Below the pieces are notes generated by a model. It ran no database searches and was not told the DNA's origin. It was given only the letters and a program-made list of their open reading frames with translations. Positions 41,370 through 47,053 of a stretch of 47,053 nucleotides of DNA are shown piece after piece (position 1 is the first letter of the stretch; each line of letters opens with the position of its first letter). Source of the stretch: Pollutimonas bauzanensis_A (GTDB taxonomy: Bacteria > Pseudomonadota > Gammaproteobacteria > Burkholderiales > Burkholderiaceae_B). The stretch covers positions 1 to 47,053 of the forward strand of contig NZ_JBEBUX010000014.1 of the NCBI RefSeq assembly GCF_040393045.1, read 5' to 3'. A program made the position numbers and the translations under genes.

Positions 41370-42086
41370 ATGACAAGTTCTGTTATCGAACTGGATCAGC
41401 TTTCCTTGGGTTGGCGGGATCGCGTGGCGGTGCGCGATGTTACGGGCGCTTTTGCCCGCGGCTCGTTGACTGCTATCGTAGGTCCGAATGGCGCCGGCAA
41501 GTCCACCCTGATCAAAGGCATCATGGGACTGGTCAGTCCTTTGCGAGGCCATATTCGCCTGGCGGGCGACTCGCGCAGCCAGATGGCCTGGCTGCCGCAG
41601 CTGGGCGAGCTCGACCGCAGCTTCCCCATCAGCACCTATGATTTGGTTGCCATGGGCGCATGGAGGCGGGTTGGTGCCTGGAAACGGTTTGATGCGGCCG
41701 AGCGCGAGCGCGTACATGCGGCACTTGATACGGTAGGGCTGGCTGATTTCGGCCCGCGCATCATAGGGACGCTCTCAGGCGGACAGTTGCAGCGCGCGCT
41801 GTTCGCACGGCTCTTGCTGCATGATGCGCACACGTTATTGCTGGATGAACCTTTTGCCGCGGTGGACCGCAATACTACCGAAGACTTGATGTTGTTGTTG
41901 CAAACCTGGCATCGCGAAGGCCGTACGGTGATCGCCGTATTGCATGATCTGGATATGGTGCGCGCATGCTTTCCGCAAGCCTTGCTGATGGCTGGGCAGG
42001 CAGTTGCCTGGGGGCCCACTGATACCGTCCTGACGCCTGAAAATCTGCATTTGGCGCGTCATCTATGCGCAGGAGACTATCTGTGA
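41370..42086 (+). CDS. znuC: Zinc ABC transporter ATPase
   Basis: 238-residue ATPase. Walker A GPNGAGKST, Q-loop in WLPQLGELDRSFPI, signature LSGGQLQRALFARLL and Walker B TLLLDEPFAAVD are intact. The metal-type ABC family and the zur/Zur-box neighbourhood support zinc over manganese. The stop overlaps the znuB start. Confidence 0.95.
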   Translation: MTSSVIELDQLSLGWRDRVAVRDVTGAFARGSLTAIVGPNGAGKSTLIKGIMGLVSPLRGHIRLAGDSRSQMAWLPQLGELDRSFPISTYDLVAMGAWRRVGAWKRFDAAERERVHAALDTVGLADFGPRIIGTLSGGQLQRALFARLLLHDAHTLLLDEPFAAVDRNTTEDLMLLLQTWHREGRTVIAVLHDLDMVRACFPQALLMAGQAVAWGPTDTVLTPENLHLARHLCAGDYL

Positions 42087-42985
42087 CATGGATCTTGGAT
42101 GGGCTATTCGGCCCCTTTATCGAATATGACTTCATGCGCCGTGCGCTGGCGGGTGCACTGGCTTTGGCCTTTGCCGCAGGCCCTCTAGGCGTGTTCCTGG
42201 TATTACGCCGCATGAGCTTGATGGGCGACGCCATGGCCCACGCCATTTTGCCAGGTGTGGCGGTGGGTTTCCTGACGGCAGGTTTGTCGTTGAGCGCCAT
42301 GACGATAGGCGGCATGATTACCGGACTGGTGGTGGCGATGCTGGCTGGCGCGGTGGCGCGGCTGACCCCCCAGCGTGAAGATGCCAGCTTCGCGGCGTTT
42401 TATCTGGTTTCGCTGGGGCTGGGTGTGATGCTGGTGTCTTTGCGCGGCTCGAACATGGACTTGATTCACGTCTTGTTCGGTACGGTGCTGGGCCTGGACG
42501 ATAGCTCGCTATTGCTGGTTACATCGACATCCACGATTACCTTGCTGTTGCTGGCTGCGATTTTCCGGCCTTTGGTGCTGGAGTGCCTGGACCCCTTGTT
42601 TTTACAGGGGGAAGGCAGGGCAGGTTCGTATATTCATATGGTTTTTTTGGTGCTTTTGGTGATGACTTTGGTCGCGGGCTTCCAGGTGCTCGGAACGTTG
42701 ATGGTGGTGGGGATAATGATGTTGCCGGCAACGGCGGCGCGATTCTGGGCTAGATCTGTTGGCCGGCAAATGGTGCTGGCGGCCATCATAGGTAGTTTTT
42801 CGTCCTACGTCGGATTATTGTTTTCTTACTATGCCAATGTGCCGGCTTCTCCGTCTATTATTTTGTCTGCAGGGACTGTGTATTTTTTATCTGTGTTTTT
42901 TGGCCCGCAGGGTGGGTTATTGCAGGCAGTCAAGCAGGCACATGCGCGCCACCAGCGCTTATCCCAAATTTCGGAGCGACTTTGA
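42083..42985 (+). CDS. znuB: Zinc ABC transporter permease
   Basis: About 300-residue ABC-3 family permease with eight or so TM helices; PLGVFLVLRRMSLMGDAMAHAILPGVAVGF is the signature region. The frame opens at ATG 42065, but GTG at 42083 overlaps the znuC stop (GTGA) and has AGGAG eight bases upstream (42070-42074), so it is chosen. The stop overlaps the znuA start as TGATG. Confidence 0.94.
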   Translation: MTWILDGLFGPFIEYDFMRRALAGALALAFAAGPLGVFLVLRRMSLMGDAMAHAILPGVAVGFLTAGLSLSAMTIGGMITGLVVAMLAGAVARLTPQREDASFAAFYLVSLGLGVMLVSLRGSNMDLIHVLFGTVLGLDDSSLLLVTSTSTITLLLLAAIFRPLVLECLDPLFLQGEGRAGSYIHMVFLVLLVMTLVAGFQVLGTLMVVGIMMLPATAARFWARSVGRQMVLAAIIGSFSSYVGLLFSYYANVPASPSIILSAGTVYFLSVFFGPQGGLLQAVKQAHARHQRLSQISERL

Positions 42986-44004
42986 TGTTACGAGCCAATA
43001 GCATTGAGCATGCTTTTCGATTTTCCCGCCGCACCGCGCTCTCGATATTGGCTGGCGGCATATTGATCTTGGGGGTACCCGCAGGGTTCGCTGCCGACGA
43101 GCCCTTGCGTGTCGTTGCCAGTTTTTCGATTTTGGGCGATATGGTCAAGGAAATTGGCGGGGAACAAATTTCCCTGACGACTATTGTTGGTCCTAATGCC
43201 GATGCGCATTCGTTCGAGCCTACTCCCAAGGATGCCAAGGCGTTATCGCAGGCTCAGGTGCTTGTCATCAACGGGCTGGATTTTGAAGGGTGGTTGCCGC
43301 GCCTGGTGCAGGCCTCGGGTTTCAAGGGAGTGCAAGTACTTGCCTCCAAAGACGTCGCCCTACGCCATTTGACCGAAGCCGATCAGCCTAGCCATAACCA
43401 TAACGACGGTGATCTCGATCACAAACATGATCACAGTCATGGTGTGGCGAAGGACGGGCATGCCCATAGTGATGTCGATCCTCACGCTTGGCAGGATCTG
43501 AGCAACGGCATGATTTATGCAAAGAATATTGCGGATGGCTTGTCGCAGGCGGACCCTAAGCGCCGAGCCTATTATCAAAGCCGTATGCAAACTTATGTTG
43601 CCCAGATGAAAAAGCTGGATGCCGAGATCAGGCAAGGGTTCGCTGAAATTCCTTTGGCCAGGCGCAAGGTGATTACCTCGCATGACGCGTTCGGCTATTT
43701 TGCCCAGGCCTACGGCATACAGTTCATTTCGGTAGTGGGCTTGTCCAGCGACGCACAGCCGTCGGCCAAGGATGTCGCGGCCATCATCAGCCTTGCAAAA
43801 AAAGAGCGTATTTCAGGGGTGTTTATTGAGAACACCACGAACTCGAAGCTGGCCAAGCAAATTGCCCGGGAAACTGGCGCTCAAGTGGTTGGGACTTTAT
43901 ATTCCGATGCGCTTGCGCCGGCGGACCAGCCTGCGGCGACCTATTTAGGCATGTTCAGCTGGAACGCGGGGCGGTTGATTTACTTGATGAAACCAAGTAA
44001 TTAG
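42985..44004 (+). CDS. znuA: Zinc ABC transporter substrate-binding protein
   Basis: 339-residue cluster A-I metal-binding protein. The signal segment contains a twin-arginine-like start (FSRRTALSILAGG), unusual but not a perfect Tat motif; cleavage is near FAA-DE. Metal ligands follow the ZnuA pattern: DAHSFEPTP, DPHAWQD and TSHDAFGYFA. A His/Asp-rich loop lies between the first two (HNHNDGDLDHKHDHSHG). ATG at 42985 has GGAG eight bases upstream. It captures periplasmic zinc for ZnuBC. Confidence 0.95.
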   Translation: MLRANSIEHAFRFSRRTALSILAGGILILGVPAGFAADEPLRVVASFSILGDMVKEIGGEQISLTTIVGPNADAHSFEPTPKDAKALSQAQVLVINGLDFEGWLPRLVQASGFKGVQVLASKDVALRHLTEADQPSHNHNDGDLDHKHDHSHGVAKDGHAHSDVDPHAWQDLSNGMIYAKNIADGLSQADPKRRAYYQSRMQTYVAQMKKLDAEIRQGFAEIPLARRKVITSHDAFGYFAQAYGIQFISVVGLSSDAQPSAKDVAAIISLAKKERISGVFIENTTNSKLAKQIARETGAQVVGTLYSDALAPADQPAATYLGMFSWNAGRLIYLMKPSN

Positions 44005-44020
44005 CGCCGGCGTTGGCATA

Positions 44021-44971
44021 TCAAGGTTTGCGGTTGGCGCGGGGATGAGCTTGATCGTACGCTTGCGCCAGGTGCTGAAAATCAAGGCGCGTATAAATTT
44101 GCGTGGTGCTAATGTTGGCATGGCCCAGCAGCTCCTGGACTGCGCGCAAATCTTGCGCCGATTGCAGCATATGGCTGGCAAAACTATGGCGCAGACTGTG
44201 CGGGTGCACATGAACCGGTAGCCCGACAAGGATAGCCAGCTTATCCAGTTGCGACTGAACAATACGTGGGCTGATACGCTTGCCCCGTACGCCAAGGAAA
44301 AGTGCCGACGTCGTATCCGTGTCTTGCTGGCCTGAGAGCATTTGATGCCGCAGCGCCAGCCAACGTTCTATTGCGACTATCGCTTTGCCGCCCAACGGCA
44401 CGCTGCGCGTCTTGTTTCCCTTGCCTTTGACGATCGCTTCTTGCTCTGCAAGCTGGATCCAGCTTTGGGATTCGTATTGCCCCTGACGGGTATAGCGCCA
44501 GTCCAGGCTGACGAGTTCTGCCAGGCGCAAACCGCTGGAATACAGGACTTCAAACATGGCCTGGTCGCGGCAATCCGCCGCGCTCGCCGGTTCAGGCAAG
44601 CCGGGCCGATCAAGCAGAACCTGGGTTTGTTCAACCGACAAGGCCTTGGGCAGACCGCGTGGCGCTTTCGGTGCGCGCACACCTGCGACCGGATTGCTAT
44701 CCATGTCGGCAAGCGGAGCGCGCCATTGGAAAAAGCCCCGCCAGGCTGCAAGCGCCCGCGCCAAGCTGCGAGGTTTGAGGCCCTGGCTGTGCAGGCGCGC
44801 GATAGCGTGGCGGATATGGCTTTCAGTAATGCTTTCCAGTGCCGTGTCGGGATGGCATTGAACCAGGTGTCGCAAGTCTTGCCGATAAGCCGCCAGCGTA
44901 TGTGGCGAGTAACGGCGGTTGGCCTGCAAATGCCGCAGCCACTGTTCCATGGGTGAAGGCAAGGCGTGCAT
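44021..44971 (-). CDS. xerC: Tyrosine recombinase XerC
   Basis: 316-residue site-specific recombinase resolving chromosome dimers at dif. The SAM-like N-terminal core-binding domain (about 8-90) precedes the catalytic domain: Arg in YSSGLRLAELVSLD, Lys in VKGKGNKTRSVPL, HSLRHSFASH, LGHANIS and the nucleophile Tyr in TTQIYTRLD. It is chromosomal XerC rather than a mobile integrase because it closes the dapF-DUF484-xerC operon. Nine bases separate it from DUF484. Confidence 0.95.
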   Translation of the reverse strand: MHALPSPMEQWLRHLQANRRYSPHTLAAYRQDLRHLVQCHPDTALESITESHIRHAIARLHSQGLKPRSLARALAAWRGFFQWRAPLADMDSNPVAGVRAPKAPRGLPKALSVEQTQVLLDRPGLPEPASAADCRDQAMFEVLYSSGLRLAELVSLDWRYTRQGQYESQSWIQLAEQEAIVKGKGNKTRSVPLGGKAIVAIERWLALRHQMLSGQQDTDTTSALFLGVRGKRISPRIVQSQLDKLAILVGLPVHVHPHSLRHSFASHMLQSAQDLRAVQELLGHANISTTQIYTRLDFQHLAQAYDQAHPRANRKP

Positions 44972-44980
44972 GGCTACCGC

Positions 44981-45664
44981 CTAAGCGCGCTCTTGAGTGG
45001 CTGGATCCTGCAAGCGCAGCAGACTGGCGCTGGCTAACTCATTAATCGTGTCCAAAAAGGCGGTGCCCATGTCGTGGGTGAATCGTTCAGCATCGTCCGA
45101 GCCGAGCACAAGCAGGCCGATGGGTTCGATGTGGCCTGTAGGCCGCAAGGAAATGATGGCCAACGACGCTGGCGGCGTGCCCAGCCATCCCGCCGCTTCC
45201 TGGTCATTCAGCGGCCCGCAATAAGGCTTGGTCAGGTCGCGTGCAAAGCTGCGGATGGAATCGGTCACATCTTGGGTGAATTCGCTATCGCCCAGCTTGG
45301 GCAGGTTCCAGACCCGTAGCGCAATCGTGGGAAGGTCGAACAAGTCGCCCAGGCTGCGTATGATATGGGCAGGAATCTGCTTGGCATCATCTTCGGCCAA
45401 CATGCGGCAGCACCACTGGTTAATAGTGTCGCTGATTTTTTCATTGCCATTGGCGTTGTGAACCAAGCCGGAAAGTTTCCATTCCAAGTCCTTGGTGCGG
45501 GCGCGCAAAGTCATGATTTGTCGCTCTCCCAGCGAGATGGCGCGGCTTTCGTTAGGATGGGGCACGCGCAAATTGGAGAACAGTTCGGCATGCTCCTGGA
45601 AAAAGCCAGGGTGTTCTTTCAGAAAATGCGCGACATCGTCGGGAGAAAAGCTGCTTGTGGTCAT
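44981..45664 (-). CDS. DUF484 family GAF-like protein
   Basis: 227-residue DUF484 protein. The N-terminal block FLKEHPGFFQEHAELFSNLRVPHP is the family signature, followed by a helix and a GAF-like domain (about 80-220). Cytosolic; function unknown, though the conserved link with xerC suggests a role in chromosome processing. Its start overlaps the dapF stop by one base (TAATG). Confidence 0.93.
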   Translation of the reverse strand: MTTSSFSPDDVAHFLKEHPGFFQEHAELFSNLRVPHPNESRAISLGERQIMTLRARTKDLEWKLSGLVHNANGNEKISDTINQWCCRMLAEDDAKQIPAHIIRSLGDLFDLPTIALRVWNLPKLGDSEFTQDVTDSIRSFARDLTKPYCGPLNDQEAAGWLGTPPASLAIISLRPTGHIEPIGLLVLGSDDAERFTHDMGTAFLDTINELASASLLRLQDPATQERA

Positions 45665-46554
45665 TAGAGTAGGGAATCCTTGGTATTGGACGAGTCAGTC
45701 AAAGCGTCGATATCGACTTGTCCGGTGAAGACAGTAACGGCCGGCCCGCTCATGTGCAGGACGTTGTTGTTCCATGCCACCGTAAGCAGGCCGCCGCGTG
45801 TATGCACGCGCACGGGGCTATCGAGCAGGCCGCGCCGGATGCCGGCAACGACGGCCGCGCATGCCCCAGTGCCGCAGGCCAAAGTTTCGCCAGCGCCCCT
45901 TTCGTAAACCCGCAGCTTGATGGTGTGGCGGTCAATAACCTGCATGAAGCCGGCATTGACGCGCTGCGCGAACCGCGGATGCGATTCAATCAGCGGGCCG
46001 GTTTCGGCAACGGCTGCAGTACTGACATCGGGAACGACTTGCACCGCATGAGGGTTGGAAATGGCGACGAGAGACAACACGGCATCATTGTGGCCGTCCA
46101 GCGGCAGGGTCCAAAGCGTATCGTCGCTGCAGGGTGCCGATTGCAGCCCTTGCGTGTCGAAAGCGACGGCTTGAGGCTCGAATCGGGTGCTGCCCATTTC
46201 GACTGAGATCTCGCCAGAGTCCAGGCGGGTCAGGGTGATGAGGCCAGTACAGATTTCGGCGCGCAGGGGAGTGCGCCGGGATAATCCCTGTTCATACACA
46301 AATTGCATGAAGCAGCGGGCGCCATTGCCGCAGTGCTCGACTTCGCTGCCATCGGCGTTGAAAATCCGATAGCGGAAATCGGCTTCGGGGTGCAATGGGG
46401 TTTCGACCAGCAGTATCTGGTCGGCGCCTATGCCGAAGTGTCGGTCGGCCAATGCACGCGCGCGTTCGGGCGTCATGTCGATAGCTTGTCGCACGCCGTC
46501 GAGGACAACGAAATCGTTGCCGGCGCCATGCATTTTTGCGAAGTTCCAGGTCAT
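45664..46554 (-). CDS. dapF: Diaminopimelate epimerase
   Basis: 296-residue cofactor-independent epimerase converting LL- to meso-diaminopimelate for lysine and peptidoglycan. MHGAGNDFVVLDG opens the chain. The two catalytic cysteines are in EHCGNGARC and ETLACGTGACA, one in each symmetrical half. Length typical. First gene of the dapF-DUF484-xerC operon; the gap upstream carries its promoter. Confidence 0.97.
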   Translation of the reverse strand: MTWNFAKMHGAGNDFVVLDGVRQAIDMTPERARALADRHFGIGADQILLVETPLHPEADFRYRIFNADGSEVEHCGNGARCFMQFVYEQGLSRRTPLRAEICTGLITLTRLDSGEISVEMGSTRFEPQAVAFDTQGLQSAPCSDDTLWTLPLDGHNDAVLSLVAISNPHAVQVVPDVSTAAVAETGPLIESHPRFAQRVNAGFMQVIDRHTIKLRVYERGAGETLACGTGACAAVVAGIRRGLLDSPVRVHTRGGLLTVAWNNNVLHMSGPAVTVFTGQVDIDALTDSSNTKDSLL

Positions 46555-46704
46555 GAGGGCAATTATCCCGGATTACGGCGGGTTTGTCCGCAGTTTGATC
46601 CGCATGTTTGCGTCTTTGAGTTTACTTTGTCCCTAGTCCGTATGTTAGATTCTTCGCGTTTGTATATTTTCCTAGTGCGCATGTCAGGGTCTTAGCGTCA
46701 TTGT
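46555..46704. other. Gap between dapF and repeat copy C
   Basis: 150 bases with no supportable gene. It should contain the dapF promoter on the minus strand. T-rich patches alternate with GC-rich ones, but no strong hairpin or operator is apparent. Confidence 0.5.
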
Positions 46705-47053
46705 TTCTTTCTTGATACGCGGGCCAGGTCCTGGGAGGGGATGTTTTGCTCCTCGTTGACGGTTCGGCGCCCTGCGGCGCCGAACATCGCTTTGCCTCGT
46801 TCGTCCACCCCGTCCGGGGTTCCCTTCACTTCCGGCTCGCTCGCCCCCTACGCCGGGCGCCCCGAAAGTCGCTGCAACATCCCCTCCCAGGACCTGTCCC
46901 GCTGTGTCATGGAAGATTGAAACATCGCTGAGACGGGCAGCGTGCTTGGCATCTTTGCGTGAGGCTGGCGATTGGCGGCAGGTGACAGGTGAGCGAACAG
47001 GCGCAATCATCGCAACGACCGTCGCTTATACCTGGCCCAATGTCCGGAGTGCC
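46705..47053 (+). repeat. Structured repeat, copy C with conserved flank (runs to the window end)
   Basis: The core is 46725-46896 (172 bases) with a perfect 21-bp inverted repeat identical to that of copy B (46725-46745 pairing with 46876-46896). Internal hairpins are GTTCGGCGCC 46762-46771 with 46776-46785 (loop CTGC), and ACCCC 46807-46811 with GGGGT 46816-46820, where copies A and B have GCCC/GGGC. External homology with copy B: the 17-mer at 46705-46721, GCGTGCTTGGCAT at 46940-46952, and CCCAATGTCCGGAG at 47036-47049. Same orientation as copy A. The true right end may be beyond the window. Confidence 0.9.

Noticed and set aside
41122..41373. 83-residue plus-strand frame across the Zur box region
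   Set aside because: It would start upstream of the Zur box, has no protein-like features and overlaps znuC by four bases without a ribosome-binding site. The 49-residue frame is the better candidate.
44021..44971. Tyrosine recombinase as evidence of a mobile element
   Set aside because: Its operon with dapF and DUF484 and its motifs identify housekeeping xerC.
1..47053. tRNA, rRNA or CRISPR features
   Set aside because: No cloverleaf-like segment, rRNA signature or regularly spaced direct repeats were recognised by eye; a dedicated search could still find a small ncRNA.

Overview
The window looks like chromosomal DNA of a betaproteobacterium of the Alcaligenaceae (Bordetella / Achromobacter / Pusillimonas neighbourhood). 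The basis is a Bug-type (TctC) solute receptor, a monofunctional birA followed by type III pantothenate kinase (coaX, the Bordetella baf gene), the dacC - D-amino acid transaminase - ybeD - lipB - lipA order, a DksA with one zinc cysteine, and dapF - DUF484 - xerC. The species cannot be fixed from sequence alone. Genes are tightly packed, with many 1-4 base start/stop overlaps and three convergent pairs whose ends overlap. No rRNA, tRNA, CRISPR array or intact transposase was seen.

Layout. 1-3.9 kb: Bug receptor, HMG-CoA lyase with a coupled small membrane protein, and dprA (minus strand). 4-9 kb: def-fmt, a methyltransferase, a gamma-carbonic anhydrase, a 2-hydroxyacid dehydrogenase and a DMT exporter. 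9-12.3 kb: LPS core and nucleotide-sugar genes waaC, waaA, galU. 12.5-14.3 kb: a 57-residue membrane ORF, coaX, birA. 14.4-20.2 kb: a hydrolase, dacC, D-amino acid transaminase and the lipoate genes ybeD-lipB-(crotonase-like gene)-lipA. 20.3-21.1 kb: a gene-free stretch with two copies of an unusual structured repeat. 21.2-24.7 kb: a nitrite-respiration module, nirV, an Fnr/NnrR regulator, copper nirK and a cytochrome c, with two matching NnrR-type operators. 24.9-35.3 kb: a catabolic block with a complete peptide-type ABC transporter, an N-formylglutamate-amidohydrolase-like gene, a C45 self-processing acyl hydrolase, an RpiR regulator, a class III aminotransferase and a carboxymuconolactone-decarboxylase-like protein. 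35.3-39.2 kb: cobalamin adenosyltransferase, GNAT, a CusF-like protein, hslVU with a sigma-32-like promoter, and dksA. 39.3-44 kb: a zinc-homeostasis locus (His-rich COG0523 GTPase, zur, a Zur box, a small membrane ORF, znuCBA). 44-46.6 kb: xerC, DUF484, dapF. 46.7 kb to the end: a third repeat copy.

The most unusual feature is the repeat family at 20411-20579, 20858-21012 and 46725-46896. Each copy is closed by a perfect 21-bp inverted repeat. Copy A has a clearly different terminal sequence from copies B and C, yet both of its arms have changed together so pairing stays perfect. Internal hairpins covary as well, and a conserved box lies outside the stem at a fixed 42-43 base gap. This points to selection on structure (an RNA or a folded DNA substrate) rather than a simple recent duplication. 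It is my main candidate for something undescribed. Second candidates are the ABC/amidohydrolase/C45/aminotransferase block and the small ORF between the Zur box and znuC.
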